A DNA stretch of 64,000 nucleotides. Source: Linepithema humile (Eukaryota; Arthropoda; Insecta; Hymenoptera; Formicidae). The stretch lies in assembly GCF_040581485.1 (NCBI RefSeq), contig NC_090129.1, positions 22,450,764-22,514,763 on the forward strand, in the 5' to 3' direction. Positions 25,901 to 37,659 of this stretch are shown here, piece by piece; the first letter of the stretch is position 1; every line of letters starts with the position of its first letter. Under the pieces are notes generated by a model that made no database searches, had not been told where the DNA came from, and saw only the letters and a list, made by a program, of their open reading frames with translations. The position numbers and the translations under genes are program-made.

Positions 25901-28900
25901 ACAGAGAGTGATGGGAATTTGCGAAAACAGGTACGTTACTGTCACGCAATTATTAAAAAGTATACTGTTTATATAAAAAATTGATGTACTTTAAAGCAAG
26001 CTTTTTTTTTTGATAAATTGATATATTGTGTTTGTATATATTGTGCATGTGTGATAAAAAAATAGAAAATAGTTTAAAAATCATTTATTTAAAAAAATTT
26101 GCATCTCAAATATTACAGACTTTGTAATGCAATTTGCAATATTTTGTAAAGCCAAAGCACAAACATAGAATTATTTTACTTTATTGCATAAATTTTTCAT
26201 AAACATTATTACTGTATTTACTGTAAAACCTACAAGTTATCCTTATTTTTGGTAATCTCCTTTTTTTTAGGTATAAAAAAATTTTAATTCTTTAATTCAC
26301 AGATGCATATCAAATATGTGCACATCCGCCAATTACTTATGCTGGAACGTTCCCGACGAGTGGAGCATGGAAGACGCTGCAACGGTTCCGTGTGCTTACG
26401 GCACGTGTTGTTACGGATTATACATCAAGGCAAAAATGAAAAAGAGCGACACGGTACTTATCCACTCCGGCACCGGTGCCGTGGGCCAAGCTGCGATTTA
26501 TCTTGCGTTTCACGAAGGTTGCGAAATATACACCACCGTTGGCACTCCGGAAAAACGAAAGTTTATCAGAGACACGTTCCCATTCATCCCAGAGAATCAC
26601 ATTGGAAATTCGCGAGACAACAGTTTTGAGCAAATGATATTTAATCAGACCAACGGCCGTGGCGTGGACATTGTATTGAACTCGCTCGCCGAAGAGAAAC
26701 TACAGACGTCCATCCGTTGCCTCGCGAAAGGCGGGCGTTTTCTGGAAATCGGCAAATTCGATTTTATGGCCAATAATTTGTTGAACCTGTCGATCCTTTC
26801 AAAAGGGATTAAATTTTATAGCGTTATGTTGGATAACATATTCCTAGCTCCGGAAGAAATGAAAACAAATTTCCACACGACAGTGACCGCAAACCTCGTG
26901 AATAAAGCTATTCAACCGATTGCCAGAAAGATTTTCGAAAAGGATGAAGTGGAGGCTGCATTCAGATACATGGCAGCTGGAAAGCATATAGGAAAGGTAA
27001 GTCAATTTAGCTGGAATTAATTGTGGCTCAATACGCGAGATCAATTAAAGATAAAACATAATATATCAAATAAAAACTGAGTTAACTGAGTTAACGTACT
27101 TTTAGATAATCATAAAAATACACGAAGAAGATGAATCAATGAGCGCACCCATTCTTGCACTTCCACGTTATTACTGTCTATCGAATAAATCGTACGTCAT
27201 CTTAGGCGGGTTGGGTGGATTCGGCTTAGAATTAGCGGACTGGCTGGTTGCTCGTGGCGCTCAGAATCTGGTGTTCATCTCGCGTGCCGGAGTAAAAAAC
27301 GGATATCAGCAGATGAAAATCGATCTATGGAAATCTTATGGAGTAAGAGTTCTAATCATATCGGACGTCGACGTATCGGACGTCAAAGATTGTGAACATA
27401 TACTGAAATCGGCGGAGAAATTGGCGCCGGTGGACGCTATATACAACTTGGCTGTGGTATTAAATGATAAAATTTGTCCGAATCAAACTATAGAGACATT
27501 CCAGGAGCCCTTCAAAGCAAAAGCTTGGGCCACAAAGAACTTGGATTATTTGACCAGAAAAATATGTCCTCAGCTTCGTCACTTTGTTGTGTTCTCTTCG
27601 GTATCTTGCGGCAGAGGTAATGCCGGACAGACCAATTACGGCATGGCAAATTCCATCATGGAGAGAATTTGCGAGAGAAGAGTGCAAGAGGGTCTGCACG
27701 GACTAGCAGTTCAATGGGGTGCGGTCGGCGATGTCGGCCTCGTGGCTGATATGCAAGACAACGACAAAGAAATGGTTATCGGCGGCACTTTGCAGCAAAA
27801 GATAACTTCCTGCATCGCGAAACTCGAGGACTTTTTGTTACAAAAACAGCCTATAGTGGCGAGCATGGTTGTAGCCGAAAAGCGGCTGAACACTTTTGGC
27901 GCATCCAGTATTGTCGAAACTGTGGCCAATATTATGAGTAAGTTATTAACATTTAAAAAATTAGATAATTTAATTAATCAATTTGTATAAATTTATTCGA
28001 TAAAAAAGATGAATGTGTTTAATGAAACGTGATTAAAATATTTAATATAAACTAAATAATTAAATAAACTAACTACAAAAAATTAATTAAATATAGATCT
28101 GAAGGACATGAGCACCGTGGCTCATCACATGCCTTTCTCCGAGCTTGGAATGGACTCGATGATGGCTGTGGAAATCAAACAGACCTTGGAACGGGAATAT
28201 GAGATTTTCCTTACCGCGCAAGATATTCGCAATCTCAATTTCGCTAAGCTCGCCAAAATGTTCGAAAAAGATGTGAAGAACGAGGAACTCATCGAGATAA
28301 CAGGAATGAAATTACTCATTCGCATATCAGGCGACGATCAATTAATACCCGATGTTTGTATAAAGCTTCCGACGAAAAAAAGCACGACGGAAAGCGAAAT
28401 ATTCCTATTGCCAGGTATAGAGGGTTGTGGAAGCGTCTTTAATTTGCTGGTGCCAAAAATCGAAGGTTCAGCAACGTGCCTGCAATACAACACGCATAAC
28501 ATCGGCACAGACTTAACATCAATAAAAGATATCACTAATAGCCTTTTACAGGTAAATTTTTCACTTAATTAACAATAACTAAACTTCATAATGTAGAAAG
28601 AAAGAAACAAATTGTGATACAATAAAATACTGCATACCAGAATACAATGACAATAACATAGCAGTTCAAAATATTTTTAATCCCATTTTTTCTATGATAA
28701 GCTTTTTTTAAACTTTATTGTTTTTTATTGTTTCAGCACATTTTGTGCAGAGAACAAAAATTGCCACAAAATTTTGTACTAGTGGGCTATTCATATGGAT
28801 CGGCAATTGCAATTGAATTAGCGCAGAAGTTAGAAGAAATGAATCTCAAAGGCCGATTGATACTCATCGATGGAGCACCCGAGTATATGAAGACATTGGC

Positions 28901-29575
28901 TAATTTAAATTGTCCTTTCACAACGTTAGATGAATTCCAGAATAATGTTCTTTTGGGAATAATGGATTTGTTTCAACCAGCAGTTAGTGGAAAGGTATAT
29001 AATCGTAGACGATGGTCTTAAATGATGGGTTTTTCGGCAAAAATCGCAATTCTAATCTTTTCAGTTTCTGTTGGAGTTAAACAAATGTACTAATACTAAT
29101 TGGGACGAAAAATTAGAAATTTTTTTAAAACATGTTTCTTCGGCTTATTCACAAGTAATGATTGACAAAAGAAAAGCTTTGTGCACAACAATGTATAAGC
29201 ATATGATCGGTCTTCATGAATACGATGTGACACAAGTACCGAAGATCGAATCACCTATAATACTTCTGAAGCCCACGACACATTCATTATTTTTTCCTGA
29301 AGAAGACTATGGCCTGCACAAGGTAATTAAAGTATATAAAAAAAATAATTTATACAACAGAACGGTTGTAATTAATATAAAGTTACTTGCAGATTACTAA
29401 AGGAAAAATAGAAATACACTATGTTGAAGGCACTCACATGACAATAGTGGACAATGAGAAAGTCGTTGCTGCAATTAATGAAGCAATAAATTCCATCGAA
29501 CCTATTCAAAAGCATGCAAATATAATAGGTAGTAATAATATGACATCTGTTCAAAACATCTATACTAGAACATAG
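19973..29575 (+). CDS. FASN: Fatty acid synthase, array copy 2
   Basis: This is the tandem paralogue of 5438-15527. The 19 coding exons match copy 1 in length and phase: 19973-20141, 20325-20575, 20754-20985, 21128-21546, 21771-22064, 22133-22340, 22411-22571, 22653-22970, 23055-23530, 23617-23921, 24035-24439, 24586-25610, 25686-25930, 26303-26996, 27106-27937, 28097-28551, 28737-28994, 29065-29322, 29393-29575. They encode 2,395 aa with no stop or frameshift. All catalytic residues listed for copy 1 are conserved. The ketosynthase loop reads GPSWTLDSACSSS, closer to the usual animal sequence than copy 1. Introns have similar sizes except intron 11, which lacks the MITE. Both copies therefore look functional; different expression or substrate preference is possible but unproven. 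Confidence 0.95.
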
Positions 29576-29754
29576 AAGTTAATGTGCAATTTTAAATACT
29601 ATATGTATACACAATATGTACACTATATATACACCAAATCTATACATTTAGTTTTATAGAATTTTATAAAACACAACGTTAATATGTAATTGTTCCTTTT
29701 AACTATGGATATGTTAAAAATATTATAAGCGGGAATTATTTGTTTAAAGTCACA

Positions 29755-29760
29755 AATAAA
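29755..29760 (+). terminator. Poly(A) signal of FASN copy 2
   Basis: AATAAA lies 180 bp after the TAG stop, at the same offset as for copy 1 and for the inferred upstream copy. Confidence 0.55.
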
Positions 29761-31633
29761 AATATAATCTTTTTCCTAAATATAACACAATTTTGTTTTT
29801 TCTTTTAATATATCGTTTCCATATAGTCTGAAGCAAATTTAGTTACAATGTTAAGTTGTTTTATGACTTTATTGCCGTTTTTCAAGATACTAAAAACAAC
29901 TTTAATTGCATAACAAAATTTAACTCATAACAAACTATAATCACGCAGTCCTTTAAAATACTTATGATTTTAAGATATGTATATAAAATGAGATTGATTA
30001 AAATTTACTCTTGTCGACATACTACTGAAGGTAATTTATTGCACGTAAAATACGGAACACTCTGTGGTCACTGATGCTGATTTGCGTATAACATCAGCAG
30101 GTAAAAAAGATGCAGACTAGGATCGAATTCAATATAAACTGATATTTCATAGAGAGTACATTGCGCGTAAAAGTAATTGGCAAAAATAGAAATATATTAA
30201 AAATAACTCAAAAAATATCCTTTTTTTTTTAATTCCATTCACCTCTCATTACGTATTGTTTCCTTCACCCACGCAGCTTGTGCGCAGTCTCTACCCTACT
30301 CTGACACTTTTCACTCATCCATGTGGAACACCCCATAGAATCGTCGAATCAGTATAGCGGGGCGCGCTTGACGCGATGCTACTATGCGGTATACTACGTG
30401 CAGCGCTATCCACGTCCTTCGGCACTGTCGTGCAGATTGCGATCTTTTTCCTGCAAAACTCCAATATCTCGAGAGTGCTCGCATCTATGCCACCAGGAGC
30501 CGGTCAGTGTCAGTGTGATTCATTTTTTATATAGTTCACAATAAATGAACAAATCTAAATAAAAGAATCGTAAGATCTCTTAAAGCAAAAATACATCTAG
30601 TGTATATTATTCTGCACCTTTAAAATTGATGTTCAATATAATGCTTATATTAGCTTTTAGATTAGGGGTTTTGTTTTACCTTTGATTTAATTAAAATTTT
30701 TTTAACACTTTCTTATTTAATTCGATTTTTCATTTTTTGAAAAAAACATTAGAGGACGTTGCAACTCTTTTCATTTTCTGTATAAAAATAGCTTTAATTT
30801 AATGTTATTTTATCTCAGCAAGCATAAATTCTTTATATCGTTGTGCTTGTATTTAATTAAAATTAGTGCGTATATGTGCGTACCCGTATTTTATGAATCA
30901 ATCGTATATTTTTACTCTATCTTGCAGTGAAATTTTTTACGCGGACGCAGGTAGCGTGCGTGAATCCTCTTGTGGCAGGTAGCTTATAGGTGTTTCCACG
31001 TGCTCGATCGATTCGAAACTGTTCTTTCACATCGCGATACACGTGGCATGCAAAAATACAACCAGTGTGCTGCGCATTCCGTAATTTCATTTCCGCACAT
31101 GGTGCGTTCTTCCGTGACCTTGTTGTCAATGTGCTACCAAGCTCGCGTTAGTCGAAATTCAGCAGATTGCCAACTAGGCGCCAGTCTGAGAGACAGCTTA
31201 AGTAATTCAGCGCTCTCATGCAGGTGTGCGTCAGGTAATCGATATTATTATCATGTGTTAGACGCTTATGTACCTAGACATGGCATTACGATTGCAGTAA
31301 GGCGACATTGTTTTCGCTTGATCAGTTTTATTATAATTTTTTTGTATTTTGTGAAGTATTAAATTTTTGTGCATATATCAATGCTATATTGTAGCAGAGA
31401 AAAATAGATTTTCCTTGTATCAAGTGTAGTTATTGTTTGATGTACGTTCAAAAACGTCGCCGCAATGTTCATAAATCTACGGAAATGCCAACAATGTAAT
31501 GGAATGAGCAGCGCGGTGTACGGGGGTTAATAGCGATCAATTTAACGCATTCTCACCATAGGAACTCCGTTTTCTATCGATTTAACACTACCATCGCGTA
31601 CTAAAAATACCTATGATATGCCGCGTGACTCTG

Positions 31634-31852
31634 CGTAGATACGGAATGACTGAATAAAGTTTAGCAATGGAAAAAAATACGTGTCTACGCGTTTACACAG
31701 TGTATTTCATATATATATGTCTACACATAAAAAAATATACAGAGCACATAACAATGTTTTTTAATAATTACCGATAAACAAATTTAAAGACAGAGATAAG
31801 TTACTCCCTCGCCAGAAACAAAGTAGCGAAACCGCAAGCGCGGTTTTGAACA
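31634..31852. other. ~0.2-kb segment unique to unit 3
   Basis: In unit 1 the shared sequence GCCGCGTGACTCTG continues directly into ACACGCGGAACTTC. In unit 3 about 218 bp lie between these blocks, with TA-rich tracts and the motif CGTGTCTACGCG. I cannot tell whether this is an insertion in unit 3 or a deletion in unit 1. No clear inverted termini are visible. Confidence 0.55.
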
Positions 31853-32867
31853 CGCAGAACTTCAAACAATATTTCCACGTACCGGAAAGTCAAACGAACC
31901 GTGAAACCAGGTCGTCGTAACAAGGCGAAAAAAAATGCGCGCGAAGAATAGATTACGGACGTGTCCGGCGCCGTGTCATAATTGATCGATAGTTCGAGCG
32001 ATGAGCAGTCGTAAAATTGTCCGATTCAATGTTAGCTCTCTATTCTGAATTTTGTGCTTGCTGAAACAATTAACATTTTTATTCAGAAATTTCGGAGTTC
32101 GGATTTCGGATTCAATGTAAAACAGTTAACGTGAGACTTGAAGAGGACATTACCCTCTAATTGCGCGAATGCTTAAAATGACATAACGGGCAATAACGGT
32201 AATTATATTTTTAGTAGTCGGAATGGAAATAGCTTTGTTCACGCATGAATGGATTCTCTAACTTTCACGAGTCTCGCTCACGTGATCGCGTGATAAGAAA
32301 TTTCTTTTTCAGTCCTCTGTGTTGTCCCCCGTCTTTATTATAGAATTTATTATGATCAGCTCGTCCTCAGCGACGTCGTGACGTCGCCGATGAGTCGCCT
32401 GACGGTCGGTCGTTGGCCTTATCGATGTAGTATCTCTTGGAAAAACTTCCGTATACACACACTCGTGTTTTCTTGCCCTTCTTCCTTCCTTCACACAAGT
32501 TTCCATTGACAGGACACGAAGCTCTTGAATTTTAGAGCTCACGATTTTCGCTAGTTATCATACACATTATAGGACATTAAGGACTCACGGTCTTAGAATG
32601 CGATATTGCGCCATTAATTTAAAATTATATTGTACGAAGGTATATAAGAATCGTTTGATATACTTTCTGTTGATGTCTCGCAGCAGAATACGAAACTGCG
32701 TCACTAATGTAAATTATAACATACAAAGATGTATATTACAACATTATTTGATAAAATTGCATACTTTTGTAATTTTAATATTGCATATTTCCCTCTCATT
32801 AATGCATGTTGTATTTTTATCACATTTCAAGTCGAAAACAATAAAATATACTTTTGCTTGTGTACAG

Positions 32868-35800
32868 AAGACGAAATTATCCTGATCGAGCATCTGCCAG
32901 GACGGCGGGTGCATCTACAAGATTTCTTTTGGACCGGCTTAGAAGACGCGCCGCCATGGGTGGATGCCAATCAGGGTTTGACATTCTACGAGACAAAAAC
33001 GGTCGTTCACACTGTCACAGTTTACACCCCGACTGACGAGAAGAGTCCGTTGGATCCTCTATCGCCTCATCGTCCGGATTGCGTCACGTGCATAGAACCG
33101 ACGCCTAGATTGGACGATAATGATGATCAGAGCATCGGGGTGCTCGTCGGGGAGGATCCAGGTCCAAGGTAATTGCAACGATTAATTTAAAAAAAGATAT
33201 CTCATATCTCATATTTTTAAATTAAAGAATCAAGAGTGTCAACGGGCGAAAAATATCAGGATAAATAAATAATAAGTATATGTTTGTAAAAAATTAATCT
33301 AGCGCAAATATTGCTTTGTTATTGCAATATTGACGTAGATAGTGTAAAAAGAAAAATTTACAGGTATTGGTTATTGACGGTTCTTCGACCGGGTGAAACC
33401 GTACCGCCTAAAGTCGAACTTCGCTTGGCTCGCTTATATCGAACCGCGTTTTCCAGACAACAGCAACGACACCTCGGTCTGCTATCGATGGATCCGCGAT
33501 CCCGAAGAGACGCGTTCTTACACGGCATTGTTGACCGAAAGGTAAAATATATGTTTAAAAAATGTTACTAAATTTTCCAATATTTTTATTATTCTTCATA
33601 CGTATAGAACGTACCAGAACATTTTGGAACTTCATCCCAAGCGAAAGTTCCACAAAAAAAAGTTCCGGTAAATGCAACTAAACCTGCAACCATGGCACCA
33701 ACCGAGTTAACCATCGGTACTATCGAGAGTTCTTCGACTCGCGCAGAAACCGAAACGAACGTTCCAAGTTTACAATTAACCGACGATAAATCGCACTTTC
33801 TGAACGTCTCGCAAGTCAAGGCTATGAAAATGATCGAAGTTCCTAAGTCGAAGAAGATGCTGTTTCCGATACTCGACACCGACACAACAGACAATCACGA
33901 GAAACCTGCGAAAGATGATTTCGCTTTGAAAAAGATCATAAAAACGCTGAAAGAAGATACAAAATCCTTGCCTTCAGTAGACGAGTCCACAACAATCGAT
34001 TCAGTACATTTCACTTCCGATACGATTGACGAATCTACCAAACAATTACCGCGGAAATTGATGCCAATTTCTTCGGATTCGGATAATTCGAAATTGAATA
34101 CAGACATTGGCAGTAATCGATCGAGTAACAACGAAAGTATGAGTGCGAGTGTGAGCTCGAAGTTGCGTTTGGCGGACGGCTCGATTGCGGGAGTCGTGAA
34201 GGTCAGAATGCAAAATACGAGCGTGATCGAGGGCGGCGCGACCAGATTGATTTACTCGGTTCACCTCGACGACAAGCCCGTTCCCGCTGAAACGGCCGCG
34301 AGAGACATGGCGCTTCTCTCGCCCCAGGAAGTCGCCCTGGAACTCGGCGCACCGGTGATCATTCAAAGCGAGCGTGAGTAAAAAATAATTTTGTTAAAAA
34401 AATTTTTCTAAAATGTAAATCAATAAATACATGAAAAAAATTATCTTACATTCGTAGCTTATCTAAAGGAGAGCCGACCTTTAGCGCTGTCGAGGAAGAG
34501 GGATGCCTGGCTGCTGATCGGTGCAGCCAGCGCGGGTGTCGTTCTACTAATTCTGATTCTTATTGGATTGATTTTGACCGCCAAACGGAAAAGAGCACAT
34601 AGCGCTGTCGCTGCACCGCCGAACAGAAGCATTCTTAAAAAGGAGCGTGAATACGCGACCGCGACGCCTGGTCTCGATAACGCTGCATTCTCAACGTCGG
34701 AAACTGAAATTAAGGTATGCAATATGATTTGCACTTTTCAACTTTTAAGGTCATTTCAATTATCTTGGCATCAAGTCTGTCAGTTCTTATACGAAACAGT
34801 ATTAATTATTGGATTATATTTCCGTTATACGCAGAGCAATTAAATGATCAAACTTATATTTTTTGGGTTGTATATCGTGAAACAAGAGCGTCCCATCAAA
34901 TGTAAGGATACTTCACTATCCTTTAAATTTCATTGCGTGCTAAAGATTACAAGATACTGTAGAGAAATAAGCCAATTAAAGTGGCACGCGAACGATCAAC
35001 AAACTACGCCGGGAATTACGAGGGAACACAATTCGGTTTCTCGATGTCAGGACGATATCGATTCCAACAAAATATTACTCCCACTCCGTCGGACAAATTG
35101 TTACGCTTCGGATTATGTATCTTCGCTTCTTATGCGACTCTCCCTTGTTCGCAGACCGACGGTACCAGTCAGCGACAAACTCCACGAACTTTATCCAGAA
35201 CTCCAATCACACCCGACACGCCCAACAGTCTGGAATTAGGAATTCATGAAGTTTCCAGTGACAACGACGACGAACCGAAGAAGACTCGCGGATCGACCCC
35301 TTGGAGCATTCAAGAACATCCAACTAAAAAGACCAGGTAATCAAGAAGTTGGCAATTGCTTTCTAAAATCAGAGACGAATAATTATTAACATGCTAAGTC
35401 ACATAATAGAGGGAAAAAGCTAATAATGAATAATGTGTTAAATTAATTTTAATTTATAGTAAATAAAGAATAGAATATATACGACGACAAAATTATAATA
35501 GCTGAAAATTTTATAATAATAAAATTATTGTACGAAAACACAGAGTATTGTATGGGAGAATGACGAGAACGAATGCGATGGACGAACCCAGGACACCGGA
35601 CTCGTTGGACACGGTAGCCGATCGTGTAGAAATGCTGGAATCTTTGGAAAATGGTTACGTGAAACGGGAAGAATCCACCGCTTCGCCGCGATCCTACTTG
35701 TCGATGCCATCGTGCAAGCAATTTCCCAGCATGCGGAGCGTGGAACCGCTGTCAAGAGTGCTGGAACCTGTCATGGTAATTTGCGAAATATTTCAAGTTA

Positions 35801-37083
35801 TTCTAAATAACTAACAAATAAAATAATGAATAACTAATAAATAAAAAATAAATAAATAAAATAATTAATAAATCGGCAATTTTATATTGTACTGATGATA
35901 AGATGCTTTCTTTAGGTCAGACACTTGGACATCGATTCTCCAGAATTAGTGCGCCATGATCGAGCTGACAGTATCGATGATACATTCCTCGCAAGAACGT
36001 CAAGTGCCTCGAAGGATCCTGGAGCTATAGGACCTATAGTTTGGAATCTTAACAAGCAGATGTTCTATACAGAAGGTAAACTTGTCACTGTGTCAATTTT
36101 ATATTTAATATTTCTGGCAATTATTTAAAATTGCTCTATCGGCGACGCACAAATTTTTTTCAGCATCGATTACGAACAAATAAATAATAATCTTGCATAA
36201 ATAATTGTAATTTATTTATGTAAAATCGCTTCAATTTATTCGTTCGCAATCAGCTACTGCAGAATGTAAGAAATCCATTTCTTCACACAATCTCTCGAAA
36301 GACTCAACTTGTCTAAAGGTAACGGTACGTCCGAAACGGATGTCGATGGAGTGTACCATCTACCATCAGGACCCGTCGGCCGCGCGCGGCGGAGACTCCA
36401 CGAGCTCCTCGAGGACTCATTCAGCCTCTTCGGAAGCAGAGACGTCAGGTTCAAAGAGCCACAACCATCGCAAACGTCGCAGGCACCGACTGCCGTTGCA
36501 CGCACAGCGGATACACTCGCGGTACTTTCGGAGACCAGAGGCAAATCCGCGCACGTCAGGTACATATCCTTCTTCTTCTTCTTCTTCTTCTTTTAACAGG
36601 TAATTAGTCATCCAAATTCGATCGTTAAGTCACTGCAAATAATTAACACAAATATGCACATTTCTCTGTTTCTTTTAGAACCATAAAATATAAATGTTTG
36701 AAGTATAACAAGATTTTACAAAACATTCGCGACACATATATATTTTATTAGTATACGTTATTAAGTAAAGATTAATTAAGTGATGCAAATGACCGTCTAG
36801 TCCAGTAGCAACGCCGACGATGGAAATGAAGAGTCGACCGCGTACATCGTTACCACGTAAAGGTTTAGATGAAGACATTCCGGAGACAGGTCAGAGTGGA
36901 CCAATTCCTCCTCGCGGTGCCTGGGGCTCAAGACCACTCAGCGCAGGTCCGTTCCACAGACCGAACTTACCGGAAGTGGAGACTAGACGTATATTGGCGG
37001 ACAGCAGGCTTCCTCCGGACGATCCTGCGGTACCCTTGATCGCGTCGATCAAAAAGGAACTTGAAAAGTTCTCGCCCCAGTAG
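32868..37083 (+). CDS. KIAA1549/UPF0606-like membrane protein, 5' incomplete
   Basis: I support nine exons: 32868-33168, 33364-33541, 33608-34373, 34458-34714, 34972-35336, 35544-35775, 35916-36075, 36319-36559, 36801-37083. All phases join, giving about 926 aa up to TAG. The order is an extracellular part, a Ser/Thr-rich linker, a folded juxtamembrane region (about 34150-34370), one hydrophobic helix (WLLIGAASAGVV..., about 34508-34577) followed by KRKR, then a long Ser/Pro-rich tail ending PLIASIKKELEKFSPQ. This layout resembles the single-pass DUF3827 (KIAA1549) family; that assignment rests on pattern, not a search. The first exon starts after an acceptor with two leading bases, so at least one upstream exon is missing. 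An in-frame ATG at 32729 is possible but AT-rich and intron-like. The function is unknown. Confidence 0.6.
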
Positions 37084-37520
37084 AACGTACAAGTGCAATA
37101 GAATGCGATATTAGTTTAGTGCACTCGTGAAGTGATATATCGATCTTAAATTAAAGAACGGTGTAAATATCCGATTTAATCTTTTCCACAAAATTTTATA
37201 ACTCAAGGTCGAAGTTCTTCTCTATATCTCTATTATAAGATTTAAAAATAATGAAACATTTTACAAATGTATCACGAAAACAAGCATATATTAGAAAAAA
37301 CAAAAATAGATCGCGCCGTAGTTGTCTCATCATAAATCGAAATTGTGCCACCGAATTCAACGTATTAATTATAATCGTCGCTGTATATATCATTACCTCT
37401 TATTGAGTACGTAGAATGCATTCACAGACTTCATACGATCACATACAGAAATTTTGACTGACTAATTTACGAAAGGTATTAAGATAAATTCTCGCATGAC
37501 TGATCCGTCCAACGTAGAAA

Positions 37521-37546
37521 TATATATATATCTCTCTCTCTCTATA
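37521..37546. repeat. AT/TC microsatellite
   Basis: A short (AT)n tract is followed by (CT)n between the two converging genes, within their likely 3' UTRs. Confidence 0.8.
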
Positions 37547-37564
37547 ACAAAGTGAAAAATATAC

Positions 37565-37570
37565 AATAAA
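37565..37570 (+). terminator. Poly(A) signal, KIAA1549-like gene
   Basis: AATAAA lies about 480 bp after the TAG at 37083. It lies left of the opposite-strand signal at 37599-37604, so the two transcripts should end within tens of bases of each other. Confidence 0.4.
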
Positions 37571-37598
37571 CTTACATAATATAACCTGAAGTAACAAA

Positions 37599-37604
37599 TT
37601 TATT
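37599..37604 (-). terminator. Poly(A) signal, HemK gene
   Basis: TTTATT on the + strand reads AATAAA on the - strand, about 55 bp after the HemK stop codon. It is the nearest signal downstream of that gene. Confidence 0.5.
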
Positions 37605-37659
37605 AAACCTATTTTATAAAACAAGAATGTGACAACAAAAAAGAACAAGAGCCGCTTCT

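Larger units (their letters stand above)
29721..32395 (+). repeat. FASN-array unit, 3' flank copy 3 (array end)
   Basis: The third copy of the 3' flank is collinear with 1-2464. Similarity ends right after GACGTCGTGACGTCGCCGATGAGT-like sequence near 32395, which marks the right edge of the array. It includes a ~0.2-kb segment (about 31634-31852) absent from unit 1. No FASN coding sequence follows. Confidence 0.85.

Noticed and set aside
5438..29575. One FASN copy being a pseudogene
   Set aside because: All 19 exons of both copies are open, splice sites are GT-AG, lengths and phases match, and all catalytic residues are present.
33895..34366. Antisense open frames across the KIAA1549-like exon
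   Set aside because: Shadows of the + strand coding exon, which has matching splice signals and phases.
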